Assembly (NCBI GenBank): GCA_937880845.1
Contig: CALFLL010000063.1
Span: forward strand, 16,269 to 80,268
DNA from: an uncultured Drancourtella sp.
Lineage (GTDB): Bacteria > Bacillota > Clostridia > Lachnospirales > Lachnospiraceae
Length of the DNA stretch: 64,000 nucleotides
Reading direction: 5' to 3'
The position numbers and the translations under genes were made by a program. Positions 37,639 to 46,520 of the stretch are shown piece after piece; within the stretch, counting starts at the first letter, position 1, and each line of letters starts with the position of its first letter. The notes beneath the pieces are model-generated. The model saw only the letters and a list, made by a program, of their open reading frames with translations. It had not been told where the DNA came from and did no database searches.

Positions 37639-38499
37639 ATGTGGATTGCAGATGGTTGGAAAGACTATGAAGTCATTGACTGTTCCTGCGGTGAAAAACT
37701 GGAACGCTGGGGCGAATACATTCTTGTTCGTCCGGACCCGCAGGTAATATGGAACACAGAAAAAAAGGAAAAAGGGTGGAAAAAGCCAAACGCTCACTAT
37801 CACCGCAGCAAAAAAGGAGGCGGTGAGTGGGAATTTTTCAGCCTTCCGGAACAGTGGAAGATTCATTACAAAGATCTGACCTTTCATTTGAAACCTTTTA
37901 GTTTCAAACATACCGGGCTGTTTCCGGAACAGGCAACGAACTGGGACTGGTTTTCCGAAAAGATCAAACATGCCGGCCGGCCGGTCAAAGTTTTAAATCT
38001 TTTTGCCTATACCGGCGGTGCCACACTTGCTGCCGCAAAGGCAGGGGCTCATGTTACTCATGTAGATGCTTCGAAAGGCATGGTCAACTGGGCAAAGGAA
38101 AACGCTGCCGCTTCCGGTCTTTCCGATGCACCGATCCGATGGCTTGTAGATGACTGTATGAAATTTGTAGAACGGGAAATCCGCCGCGGCAATCATTACG
38201 ACGCCATCATCATGGATCCCCCTTCCTACGGCCGTGGGCCAAAAGGAGAAATCTGGAAAATCGAAGATGCCATTCATCCTCTGATCAAGAAATGTACGCA
38301 GATCTTATCGGATCAGCCTTTGTTTTTCTTAATTAATTCTTATACAACAGGTCTGGCTCCTGCCGTACTTACTTACATGCTTTCCGTAGAAATGAAAAAA
38401 TGGAACGGACACGTAGATTCTCAGGAAATCGGTCTGCCTGTTTCTTCCAATGGCCTTGTCCTCCCATGCGGGGCAAGCGGACGCTGGGAAGCCAGATAA
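37639..38499 (+). CDS. Class I SAM-dependent rRNA methyltransferase (RlmI-like)
   Basis: 286 residues. VLNLFAYTGGATLAAAKAGAHVTHVDASKGMVNWAKEN is the SAM site, and AIIMDPPSYGRGPKGEIW is the NPPY-type catalytic motif (DPPSYGRG). It resembles the C-terminal part of RlmI-type 23S rRNA methyltransferases but has no visible PUA domain. The ATG at 37639 is nine bases from AAAGGA; an earlier ATG at 37585 lacks one. Base target unknown. Confidence 0.85.
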   Translation: MWIADGWKDYEVIDCSCGEKLERWGEYILVRPDPQVIWNTEKKEKGWKKPNAHYHRSKKGGGEWEFFSLPEQWKIHYKDLTFHLKPFSFKHTGLFPEQATNWDWFSEKIKHAGRPVKVLNLFAYTGGATLAAAKAGAHVTHVDASKGMVNWAKENAAASGLSDAPIRWLVDDCMKFVEREIRRGNHYDAIIMDPPSYGRGPKGEIWKIEDAIHPLIKKCTQILSDQPLFFLINSYTTGLAPAVLTYMLSVEMKKWNGHVDSQEIGLPVSSNGLVLPCGASGRWEAR

Positions 38500-38556
38500 C
38501 TTCCTTCGGAAATATTTTTAAATCCTACGTTTTGAAAGTACATTCAATCATGATGT

Positions 38557-38579
38557 GCTATACTGTAACTATAATTACA
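38557..38579 (+). promoter_or_regulatory. nagB promoter with palindromic operator
   Basis: Extended -10 TGCTATACT ends at 38564 and runs straight into the near-perfect palindrome TGTAAcTATAaTTACA (38564-38579), which covers the start point. A repressor there would block nagB-nagA. GntR-type NagR/YvoA regulators bind palindromes of similar size, but none is nearby. Confidence 0.55.
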
Positions 38580-38595
38580 AAGGGGGATTTTAAAA

Positions 38596-39327
38596 ATGAA
38601 ATTCTATGAAGAAAAAGACTATGATGCATTAAGTCAGAGAGCCGCAAACATTATAGCTGCTCAAATCGTGACAAAACCGGATTGTGTTCTTGGTCTTGCT
38701 ACCGGATCTTCTCCGGTCGGTACTTACAAACGCCTGATTGAAAAATATGAAAACGGAGATCTTGATTTTTCACAGGTAAAAACAGCAAACCTTGACGAAT
38801 ACAAGGGGCTTACAAAAGACAATGACCAAAGCTACTACTATTTTATGCATGAAAACTTATTCGATCATGTAAATATCTGTCCGGAAAATACAAATATTCC
38901 TGACGGAACAAAGGAAGACAGTACTGCAGAATGCAGTCATTATGAAGAAGTGATCGCTTCTCTCGGCGGAGTGGATCTGCAGCTTTTGGGCCTTGGCCAC
39001 AATGGTCACATCGGTTTTAATGAACCGGCAGATGACTTTGCCAAGACCACACATTGTGTAGACCTTCAGGAAAGTACCATCGAAGCAAATAAACGTTTCT
39101 TTGCTTCTGCCGATGATGTACCAAGACAGGCTTATACAATGGGTATCGGAACAATCATGCGTGCCAAAAAAATCCTGCTTGTAGTCAGCGGTGAAGACAA
39201 AGCCGATATCGTTGCAAAGGCTTTCTTCGGACCGGTTACTCCAAATGTACCTGCATCTATCCTGCAGTTCCATCCGGATGTGACAATCGTCGGAGATAAA
39301 GCTGCTTTTTCAAAAATTCCTCATTAA
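38596..39327 (+). CDS. nagB: Glucosamine-6-phosphate deaminase
   Basis: 243 residues. VLGLATGSSPVGTYKRLIEKY (phosphosugar loop), NLDEYKGL (general base Asp), and GLGHNGHIGFNEP (active-site His) are all intact. Turns glucosamine-6-phosphate into fructose-6-phosphate and ammonia. GGGGG ribosome site precedes the ATG. With nagA it forms an amino-sugar catabolic pair. Confidence 0.97.
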   Translation: MKFYEEKDYDALSQRAANIIAAQIVTKPDCVLGLATGSSPVGTYKRLIEKYENGDLDFSQVKTANLDEYKGLTKDNDQSYYYFMHENLFDHVNICPENTNIPDGTKEDSTAECSHYEEVIASLGGVDLQLLGLGHNGHIGFNEPADDFAKTTHCVDLQESTIEANKRFFASADDVPRQAYTMGIGTIMRAKKILLVVSGEDKADIVAKAFFGPVTPNVPASILQFHPDVTIVGDKAAFSKIPH

Positions 39328-39398
39328 TTTAAAACCGGGATGCCGTATCGGAAGCACATGTTTCCCCGGCATCCCTTTCTTACAGAAGGAGAATGACC

Positions 39399-40514
39399 AT
39401 GATTATTAAAAATGTAAAAATGTATGGCGAAGATAAAATCTTTCATGAAGGAGAAGTTGTGATTGAAAATGGTATGTTTCAGTCGGAAGCTTCCGATTTT
39501 TCCGAAATCATCGACGGCGAGGGAGCTTATGCAATTCCTGGCCTTATCGACATTCATTTTCACGGATGTAAAGGGGCCGATATTTGTGACAACGATCCTG
39601 AAGCAATCCGTACCATTGCAGAATATGAAGCTTCCATCGGTGTTACAACAATCTGTCCTGCAACCATGACTCTTCCGGTAGAAGAATTAAAGGACATCCT
39701 TTCTACCGCTGCCTCTTATAAAAACGAAAAAGGTGCTCACCTTGCAGGATTAAATATGGAAGGTCCTTTTATCAGTATTGCCAAAAAAGGAGCACAGGAT
39801 GAACGAAACATCATCACCTGTGATTCTGCAACTTTTAATGAATTCCAGAAGGCAGCAAACGGTCTGATCAAATTTATCGGTGTTGCCCCTGAGATGAATC
39901 CGGACAAGACACTGAAATTTATCCGTGATGTAAAGGACAAAGTTTCTGTTTCTCTGGCTCATACAAATGCAGACTATGAAGAGGCAAAAGCCGCTTTTGA
40001 TGCAGGTGCCTGCCATGCCGTCCATCTGTTTAATGCCATGCCGGCATTTACCCACCGTGAACCGGGTGTAGTCGGCGCTGTATTTGACAGTAAACATGTT
40101 TTTGCGGAACTGATTTGTGACGGTGTCCACATCCACCCTTCCATGGTGCGTGCCGCATTTGCAATGATGGGCGCCGACAGGATCTGCCTGATCAGTGACA
40201 GTATGCGTGCAACCGGAATGCCGGATGGTTCTTATACCCTGGGCGGCCTTGACGTAACGGTAAGAGGCAAACATGCAACACTTACTTCCAACGGAGCTTT
40301 GGCAGGTTCTGTTACAAACTTGATGGATTGTATGCGTACGGCAGTAAAAGAAATGAACATTCCTCTGGAAGATGCCATCGGATGTGCAACCATCAATCCG
40401 GCACGTGCACTTCATCTGGAACATAAGTACGGAAGTATTGCTCCGGGAAAAGTAGGAAATCTTGTTCTTTTAAACCCGGATCTTTCTTTAAAACAGGTCA
40501 TTATTAACGGATAA
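39399..40514 (+). CDS. nagA: N-acetylglucosamine-6-phosphate deacetylase
   Basis: 371 residues. AIPGLIDIHFHGCKGADICD, NMEGPFIS (metal Glu), SLAHTNADY, HAVHLFNAM and LISDSMRATG (catalytic Asp) identify the amidohydrolase NagA. I choose the ATG at 39399, seven bases from AAGGAG; an ATG two codons earlier is too close to it. Follows nagB by 71 bases. Confidence 0.96.
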   Translation: MIIKNVKMYGEDKIFHEGEVVIENGMFQSEASDFSEIIDGEGAYAIPGLIDIHFHGCKGADICDNDPEAIRTIAEYEASIGVTTICPATMTLPVEELKDILSTAASYKNEKGAHLAGLNMEGPFISIAKKGAQDERNIITCDSATFNEFQKAANGLIKFIGVAPEMNPDKTLKFIRDVKDKVSVSLAHTNADYEEAKAAFDAGACHAVHLFNAMPAFTHREPGVVGAVFDSKHVFAELICDGVHIHPSMVRAAFAMMGADRICLISDSMRATGMPDGSYTLGGLDVTVRGKHATLTSNGALAGSVTNLMDCMRTAVKEMNIPLEDAIGCATINPARALHLEHKYGSIAPGKVGNLVLLNPDLSLKQVIING

Positions 40515-40531
40515 TTTCCCGGAGGGTTATT

Positions 40532-40885
40532 ATGGATCATACTTTATTTTTATCCTGTCCCGGTTTCCTTTACCAGATTGGGACGGATTATTTCTATCTT
40601 GGAAAATGGATTTGTCAGAAATGCACGGACTGCGATGTAACAGACACCCATTTTATGTATAAACTGGCTTTACAAAACCCAGATAATCCGGAACTAAATC
40701 TTTATTTCCAGAAACTTCGAGCTTACAGCGATTTTGCACTTGTACCTCCCCTTAACACAAAAGCAGTCCGGGAATCACAAGATCAACTTCTTTCTTCGCT
40801 CAGCGAAAAAGAACTGGAAGATCTCCTTCGGCAGAGAGATGATTTTATTTCCTGTCATAGCCGCTTTATAGGAGGTTTGTCATGA
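40532..40885 (+). CDS. Hypothetical protein
   Basis: 117 residues that I do not recognise: MDHTLFLSCPGFLYQIGTDYFYLGKWICQKCTDCDVTDTHFMYKLAL, then a charged helical half. Four cysteines in the first 35 residues (WICQKCTDCD) could bind a metal. No signal peptide. GGAGGG ribosome site. It starts 17 bases after nagA and overlaps the next gene (ATGA), so it is part of the operon. Confidence 0.75.
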   Translation: MDHTLFLSCPGFLYQIGTDYFYLGKWICQKCTDCDVTDTHFMYKLALQNPDNPELNLYFQKLRAYSDFALVPPLNTKAVRESQDQLLSSLSEKELEDLLRQRDDFISCHSRFIGGLS

Positions 40886-41787
40886 AAAAAATTCTTATTA
40901 CCGGCGGCACCGTGTTTGTCAGCCGGTATGCCGCTGAATATTATGTCAAAAAGGGATATGACGTTTATGTTTTAAACCGGAATCATCATCCTCAATCTGA
41001 TGGTGTCACTCTCATTGAAGGAGACCGTCATCATCTTGGCAGCCTTCTTTTCGATTTTCATTTTGACGTCATTTTGGATATCACTGCATATACCGGAGAG
41101 GACGTAAAACTGCTTCTTAATGCTGTCGGAAGCTTTGATGACTACATCCTCATCAGCTCCAGTGCCGTCTATCCGGATACAGGCCGGCAGCCTTTTACCG
41201 AGGAAACGCCGACAGGCAAAAACCAATACTGGTTGAAATACGGTTCCGATAAAATCGATGCAGAAACCGAACTTTTAAAACGGGTGCCAAATGCATATAT
41301 TCTCCGTCCGCCATATTTATACGGACCTATGAATGATATTTATCGGGAATCCTTTATTTTTGACTGTGCTTTAAACGGAAGACCATTTTATCTTCCCAAA
41401 GACGGAAGTATGAATCTGCAGTTTTTTCATGTACATGATCTGTGTAGGTTTATGGATCTCCTTATCACACAGCATCCGAAGAATCACATTTTTAATGTCG
41501 GTAACAAAGAACCGGTTTCTGCAAAAAACTGGGTGACATTGTGCTACGAAACAGCAGGAAAACATCCTGAATTTATAAATGTCTATGACAAAGTCAGCCA
41601 ACGAAATTATTTTAGTTTCTGTGAATATGAATATCTTCTGGATGTAGAAAAACAATATCAACTAATGCCAGAAACCATTCCGATGACAGAAGGATTGAAA
41701 GAATCTCTGGACTGGTATCTCCAACATCCTGATCTTGTAGAAAAAACAGATTATCTGCAATTTATTGATATGCATTTTAAATTGTAA
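40882..41787 (+). CDS. NAD(P)-dependent epimerase/reductase, extended SDR
   Basis: 301 residues. MKKILITGGTVFVSRYAAEYYVKKGYDVYVLNR is a Rossmann start with the variant GGTxFVS loop. ISSSAVYP, and a YGSDK stretch (Tyr and Lys of the SDR pair), follow. The substrate may be a nucleotide sugar, but this is not shown. Translationally coupled to the hypothetical gene before it; end of the nag operon. Confidence 0.85.
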   Translation: MKKILITGGTVFVSRYAAEYYVKKGYDVYVLNRNHHPQSDGVTLIEGDRHHLGSLLFDFHFDVILDITAYTGEDVKLLLNAVGSFDDYILISSSAVYPDTGRQPFTEETPTGKNQYWLKYGSDKIDAETELLKRVPNAYILRPPYLYGPMNDIYRESFIFDCALNGRPFYLPKDGSMNLQFFHVHDLCRFMDLLITQHPKNHIFNVGNKEPVSAKNWVTLCYETAGKHPEFINVYDKVSQRNYFSFCEYEYLLDVEKQYQLMPETIPMTEGLKESLDWYLQHPDLVEKTDYLQFIDMHFKL

Positions 41788-41800
41788 CCCAAAATACGAA

Positions 41801-41847
41801 AGGGCTCCAAAATCATTTCATCTGATGATTTTGAAGCCCTCTTTTTA
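41801..41847. terminator. Bidirectional terminator between the epimerase and HAD genes
   Basis: AGGGCT-c-CAAAATCAT pairs with ATGATTTTG-a-AGCCCT, followed by CTTTTTATT on the plus strand. It serves two convergent genes. Confidence 0.85.
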
Positions 41848-42525
41848 TTGATTGAGTTTTTCCAGTATCTTTGGCACTTCCAAAAGAGAATTGCATTTTT
41901 CATAATATAATTTCTGAATTTCTTCATTTGGCTGTACCAGATCCGGTACCATGATTGGATACATACCGGCTGCATATGCCGAACGTATTCCATTTGGAGA
42001 ATCCTCTAAAGCCACCGCCTTTTGTGGTTCTGCCGAAACAAGCTCACACGCCTTCAGATAAATCTCCGGATCCGGCTTGGCATGAGTTACCATATCTCCA
42101 AACACAAACCCGTCAAAATAATCATAAATTCCTTCACTTTTTAACAATTCTTCCGCATATTCTTTTCTCGAAGATGTGGCAACTGCAAGTTTATACTCTC
42201 TTTTCCTTGCATATTCCAGAAGTTCTGTCACTCCCGGTTTTTTAGGAACCCCATCTTTTTCTTTTATCTGATAAAAAATCTTTCTTGTAGCCTGATTAAA
42301 TGCTTCAACCGGAAAATCTTCTCCGAATGTTTCTCTGAAATATTCACTTCTTTTTACCACATTAAATCCAAGTGTATGATAAATATGGTTTCCCACATCC
42401 GGATATCCAATCCTTTTCCCTGCAAGGTACCATGATTTTTGCACAACTTTTTCAGAATCAAACAAGAGGCCGTCCATGTCAAATATCAGCGCCTTTATCT
42501 TCCAGTCGTTACGGTCTTTCCCCAT
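41845..42525 (-). CDS. HAD-IA phosphatase, beta-phosphoglucomutase-like
   Basis: 226 residues. KALIFDMDGLLFDSE (motif I, nucleophile DxD), VATSSRKEYAEELL (motif II) and KPDPEIYLKACE with ALEDSPNGIRSA (motifs III and IV). Acts on a sugar phosphate or similar; substrate unknown. Start at 42525 overlaps the stop of the small upstream gene (TAATG), which fixes this ATG; a longer frame upstream belongs to that gene. Confidence 0.9.
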   Translation of the reverse strand: MGKDRNDWKIKALIFDMDGLLFDSEKVVQKSWYLAGKRIGYPDVGNHIYHTLGFNVVKRSEYFRETFGEDFPVEAFNQATRKIFYQIKEKDGVPKKPGVTELLEYARKREYKLAVATSSRKEYAEELLKSEGIYDYFDGFVFGDMVTHAKPDPEIYLKACELVSAEPQKAVALEDSPNGIRSAYAAGMYPIMVPDLVQPNEEIQKLYYEKCNSLLEVPKILEKLNQ

Positions 42526-42686
42526 TATTCCAGCAGTCCCTTTCCCATCATATCTTTTACGTAAGAGGTAACATCTTCCAGTTTTTGAAGTATCTCCTGG
42601 CGTTCTTCCCAATCGTCTCCCTGCATGTCCAGATCTACAAGTGCCTGCTTTACTTCTTTTAATTTTAAAATCAATTCCTGGCCCAT
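42525..42686 (-). CDS. 53-residue small protein coupled to the HAD gene
   Basis: MGQELILKLKEVKQALVDLD, then a Trp/Glu/Arg stretch and a second helix ending MMGKGLLE. Predicted helical hairpin, acidic, soluble. A strong AAGGAGG precedes the ATG by seven bases, a promoter lies 30 bases upstream, and its stop overlaps the HAD start. Below the size limit of most gene finders. I do not recognise the family. Confidence 0.75.
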   Translation of the reverse strand: MGQELILKLKEVKQALVDLDMQGDDWEERQEILQKLEDVTSYVKDMMGKGLLE

Positions 42687-42716
42687 ATAAATTCCTCCTT
42701 TACCGTTTATATATTT

Positions 42717-42745
42717 ATTGTACTACTTTTCTGTTTATGGGTAAA
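42717..42745 (-). promoter_or_regulatory. Promoter of the small protein and HAD genes
   Basis: TTTACC, 17 bases, TACAAT on the minus strand. Confidence 0.65.
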
Positions 42746-42796
42746 GTTACTTTTATATGCGAATAATCTTTGAAAATTTCTATTTTTCCAATAAGA

Positions 42797-42819
42797 AAAG
42801 AGGTTACACAAACCTCTTT
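42797..42819 (-). terminator. Terminator of the glycosidase operon
   Basis: AAAGAGGTT/AACCTCTTT with loop TGTGT, followed on the minus strand by TCTTATT. Confidence 0.75.
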
Positions 42820-42836
42820 CCTTTTAAACCTATTTT

Positions 42837-44729
42837 CTATTCAATACAATATGGAAATTGTGATATCCTAAGATGCGTACACCCAAAAGGAATCAATGTG
42901 ATTTCTTTTTCCGGCTCCTGAGTTTGCACAGGACTTTTTGGTATATCAGATGCACTTCCTGATTCTAGTTTCCATTCTTTTATCTGTCTTGCTTTCGCTT
43001 TTAAAATGACCGGTGGCTTGTCTTTTAAAAATGGGATTTTTCCCATTTCTGCTTCCTCCTCTTTAATCTCTTGACTTTCTACCAGTGCATAATTCCATAT
43101 ATCCTCTGACACCACTTCAAAATCTTTTATTCCTCCACATTCTCTATAGCATCTCCAGTTTTCTTTCATATCTAGTGCAAATACAAAAGGTCCTCTTTCC
43201 AATGCCATACTGTTATGATACCATTTCGTTTTCTTTACTTCTGTTTTCCATGCAATATCTATTTTGTCGTCTTTCTGAAATCTTTTCCTGACTATAATAA
43301 ACCCATCTTGTTGTACTGGCATTTCCATGGTTTTATTGTAAGAGAATTCTACTTCGGTACACCACTTAGGAATCCTAATTTTTAAAGTTAATTCTTGACT
43401 TATGCTTTTATGAATGTGATATTGGATATGTAATCTGGAAGGATACTCTGTCTTCACCTCAATCTGCACTTTTTCTCCATTCAGTTCAGTATTTAAAATA
43501 TTTGGTGCAAATACCATAGATACCAATGCATCTTCTTCTTTGTACCACAGGCTTCTTACAAATTTCGGCCATGCCTGGTGCATATTAGCTGTACAACAGC
43601 CAAAGTTAGGTTCCAATCCATATGTATTAGAATCATCTAAATTATTGTACCAATATCTTTTTTCGTTTGTAGCGTAAACTTGATTTGCCTGCTGCAAATA
43701 CTGATGTCCCATATAATCTTCGGTAAACATAGCTGGATATGAATTGTATGCCAGTCTTTCCAACAAATCTGCATAATATGGATCCCCATAAATTTCCATC
43801 ATAATCTGAAGGCTGAACATGTATTCCGCTATCGAACATAATTCGGATCCTCTTGATGGATTATTCCCCGCCAGATGTTCATCGCCATTTATTGCCCCTG
43901 TTACAACACCATGATATTGTTTCAACTCCGCAATAGCCTTATCCTGAACTTCCTTTTTTGTATAACCTTTTACCCATGAAAATAACGCTGGATATTTTAA
44001 TGCCATTGTTACATTTACAATATGAGTCAGATGAAACTGCATAAGTTCCAAAATCATATCCTTGGAAAACAACTGCATTTTATCCCAGTTGTAATAGTAT
44101 TCCGTTGGCCTTATAAAAGGGAATTTTTTAAAATAATCGCACCAATCTTCTCCCTGTTCTATCACCAGATTCGCAAGTTCCAGGAGATATGGTTCCGATT
44201 TTTTTTCATAAAACCATTTGATACTATACAATAAATCCGCACATCTTGCTTTTCCCCATTCTTTCAAGGGGTGTTTTGGTAATTCTTCTTTCTGATATTT
44301 AAAATATCGATCCATAAAAGTTAAAATTCTTTCTTCTTCTGTAATTTCATAATATTGAATCATTGCCTTTAACATAACCATTCTGGACCACCAGTCTTCT
44401 TTACTGTAATACGGTCCAAAATTTCCATCTTCATCCTGACTGTCAAGCGTCCATTGAATAAATTTTTCTGCTGTTTGAAACATCTTGTCATCTTTTAAAT
44501 AATACGAAAGCGGAATAATTCCATCCAAAAAATATGGTCCTCTTTCCCAATTTTCTCCTGTTCCGCCAAGCCACCCACTGTAACTTCCTACACTGTCCCA
44601 AATTTCAAAAAGTTTTCCTGACAATCCATTAGCCTGTATTTTTAGTTGCTCCTTTAACCATCCTGCCGGTTCGACCTCTTTTATACCTAAAATCTGCATA
44701 ATTTTATAACATGTCTTTTCCTTATCCAT
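42837..44729 (-). CDS. GH127-type (DUF1680) glycoside hydrolase, likely beta-L-arabinofuranosidase
   Basis: 630 residues. The metal-thiolate site of the family is visible: Glu296-x-Cys298 in GSELCSIAEYM and Cys378-Cys379 in NFGCCTANMHQAWPK, which match the Glu/Cys zinc ligands and nucleophile cysteine of HypBA1. The N-terminal alpha/alpha barrel and C-terminal beta region follow the family plan. No signal peptide, so it acts in the cytoplasm on sugars brought in by the adjacent ABC transporter. Exact specificity (arabinofuranose or other) unknown. Confidence 0.88.
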   Translation of the reverse strand: MDKEKTCYKIMQILGIKEVEPAGWLKEQLKIQANGLSGKLFEIWDSVGSYSGWLGGTGENWERGPYFLDGIIPLSYYLKDDKMFQTAEKFIQWTLDSQDEDGNFGPYYSKEDWWSRMVMLKAMIQYYEITEEERILTFMDRYFKYQKEELPKHPLKEWGKARCADLLYSIKWFYEKKSEPYLLELANLVIEQGEDWCDYFKKFPFIRPTEYYYNWDKMQLFSKDMILELMQFHLTHIVNVTMALKYPALFSWVKGYTKKEVQDKAIAELKQYHGVVTGAINGDEHLAGNNPSRGSELCSIAEYMFSLQIMMEIYGDPYYADLLERLAYNSYPAMFTEDYMGHQYLQQANQVYATNEKRYWYNNLDDSNTYGLEPNFGCCTANMHQAWPKFVRSLWYKEEDALVSMVFAPNILNTELNGEKVQIEVKTEYPSRLHIQYHIHKSISQELTLKIRIPKWCTEVEFSYNKTMEMPVQQDGFIIVRKRFQKDDKIDIAWKTEVKKTKWYHNSMALERGPFVFALDMKENWRCYRECGGIKDFEVVSEDIWNYALVESQEIKEEEAEMGKIPFLKDKPPVILKAKARQIKEWKLESGSASDIPKSPVQTQEPEKEITLIPFGCTHLRISQFPYCIE

Positions 44730-44730
44730 A

Positions 44731-45561
44731 CTACTTTATTGCACCTCCAAGCATTCCTTTAATAAAATATTTCTGTAAAAAGATAAACAGAATCATAATA
44801 GGAGCCAAACCGATAATTGATCCTGCAGTAAGTAATCCCCATTCTGTACCATATTGTCCAATAGCCATATTTGTCAATCCAACATTAAATGTCTTAATTG
44901 ATTCATTATTCGCAAATACAACTGCAATTAAATAATCATTCCATGTGGTATATGCTGAATAAATAAATATGGTTGCAAGGGAAGACCAGGTAGTTGGAAG
45001 CATTACTTTAAAAAATACTTTTAGTTCACCCGCTCCATCAATCTGTGCTGCTTCTCTTAATTCATTCGGAATCATATCAAAAGCATTCTTCATCATGTAA
45101 ACGGCAAACGGTGTTTGAAATGTCATATATATTAGTACCATAGAAATCCTTGTATTTGTCAGATGCAAATTGGACATAATAGAATACAAAGGAATCATTA
45201 AAGTTTGAAATGGTATCATTAATGCCGCGATGATTAAAAGCATCCATATTTTTTTCCCTTTTACTTTCAGCTTTGAAAATGCATACCCTGCAAATAAGCT
45301 GATAACCGCCACACAGATCATGGTCAATATCGTGGTAATAATTGAATTTTTCAAGTACATCAAAAAGACTCCATCATTTCTTTGCAGAATCTCTTGAAAA
45401 TTCTCAAAAACCGGATTATCCGGAAATAAACTCGGCGGTTGTACATAAATTTCTTTTTTATCTTTTAATGCCGTGATAAATGTCCAATATAAAGGCAGCA
45501 GCATAAACAAAGATAACATAATATTTGTAATGATTTTTCCGGTATGTTTTTTCTTCTTCAT
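44731..45561 (-). CDS. Carbohydrate ABC transporter permease (MalG-like)
   Basis: 276 residues, six membrane segments. The EAA loop is visible (LREAAQIDGAGELKVFFKVMLPTTWSSLATIFIY). Pairs with the MalF-like protein. Its stop is one base before the glycosidase start. No ATPase gene in the cluster, so a shared MsmK-like ATPase elsewhere is likely. Confidence 0.93.
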   Translation of the reverse strand: MKKKKHTGKIITNIMLSLFMLLPLYWTFITALKDKKEIYVQPPSLFPDNPVFENFQEILQRNDGVFLMYLKNSIITTILTMICVAVISLFAGYAFSKLKVKGKKIWMLLIIAALMIPFQTLMIPLYSIMSNLHLTNTRISMVLIYMTFQTPFAVYMMKNAFDMIPNELREAAQIDGAGELKVFFKVMLPTTWSSLATIFIYSAYTTWNDYLIAVVFANNESIKTFNVGLTNMAIGQYGTEWGLLTAGSIIGLAPIMILFIFLQKYFIKGMLGGAIK

Positions 45562-45575
45562 CTTGCCCCTCCTGT

Positions 45576-46451
45576 TTATTCCGTAGGATCTTTTAACAAT
45601 TTCATCTGAGCAAAGCTAAGCACAAGCATAATAATCAGTAATACGATTGTCATTGCTGATCCATAGCCAAAATTATAGTATTTAAAGGATGTATTATAAA
45701 TATAATGCACTAATGTTGTCGTTGTTTCTGTTGGTCCTCCTTTTGTCATGATCAAAAATTGTTCAAAAGCAAGAACCGAACCGATTACAGACATGATCAG
45801 GGCAAGACCCACTTGCGGTCGTATAATCGGAAGCGTAATATGAAAAAACTGTTTTATCTTTGATGCACCGTCTATGCTTGCCGATTCGTACACTTGTGTA
45901 TCTACAGATTGGAAAGCTGCCAAAATAATCAACATCGAAAAACCTGCCGTTTTCCATGTAATCATAAAAACAATTGCGGGCAATGATGTTTTTTCTGTAC
46001 CCATCCAGAGAATTGCCTCGTCAATAATATTCAATTTCAGAAGAATATAATTCAAAATTCCATACAAATCATTATAAATCCAAAGCCAGATTAAACTGCA
46101 AGAAGTCATGGATATGACAACCGGTGAAAAATAGATTGTCCGAAATAACGTCACCCCTTTAAATTTTCCATCAATCAACAATGCCAGGATAAAGGCAACC
46201 AGAAAAATGGCAGGTGTTACAAAAAGTGTGTATTTCATTGTAAACAACAACGATGTTACAAACTGATCATCCTGAAATAACATCTTATAGTTTTCCAATC
46301 CAATAAACGTCTTTTCTCTCAAAAGAGGCCATTTAAAAAATGACATAGTCAAGGATTGAAGAAACGGAAGGCAGAAAAAAATCAAATTGATAACAATTGC
46401 CGGACATATAAACAAAAATGGTATTATACTTTTATGTATTGTTTTTTTCAT
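45576..46451 (-). CDS. Carbohydrate ABC transporter permease (MalF-like)
   Basis: 291 residues, six membrane segments. EAA loop YESASIDGASKIKQFFHITLPIIRPQVG. AAAAGGGGG ribosome site before the ATG. A hairpin lies between this gene and the binding-protein gene upstream. Confidence 0.93.
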   Translation of the reverse strand: MKKTIHKSIIPFLFICPAIVINLIFFCLPFLQSLTMSFFKWPLLREKTFIGLENYKMLFQDDQFVTSLLFTMKYTLFVTPAIFLVAFILALLIDGKFKGVTLFRTIYFSPVVISMTSCSLIWLWIYNDLYGILNYILLKLNIIDEAILWMGTEKTSLPAIVFMITWKTAGFSMLIILAAFQSVDTQVYESASIDGASKIKQFFHITLPIIRPQVGLALIMSVIGSVLAFEQFLIMTKGGPTETTTTLVHYIYNTSFKYYNFGYGSAMTIVLLIIMLVLSFAQMKLLKDPTE

Positions 46452-46467
46452 GATTAGCCCCCTTTTG

Positions 46468-46517
46468 AAAATGCCTTAAAAGCTTTCGGTTTATGCCATC
46501 TGCTTTTAAGGCATTTT
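46468..46517 (-). terminator. Intercistronic hairpin after the sugar-binding protein gene
   Basis: AAAATGCCTTAAAAGC pairs with GCTTTTAAGGCATTTT (16 bp) around an 18-base loop. On the minus strand it ends in ATTTTC, a weak T tract. Such partial terminators or stabilisers give more binding protein than permease in sugar operons. Confidence 0.65.
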
Positions 46518-46520
46518 TTA

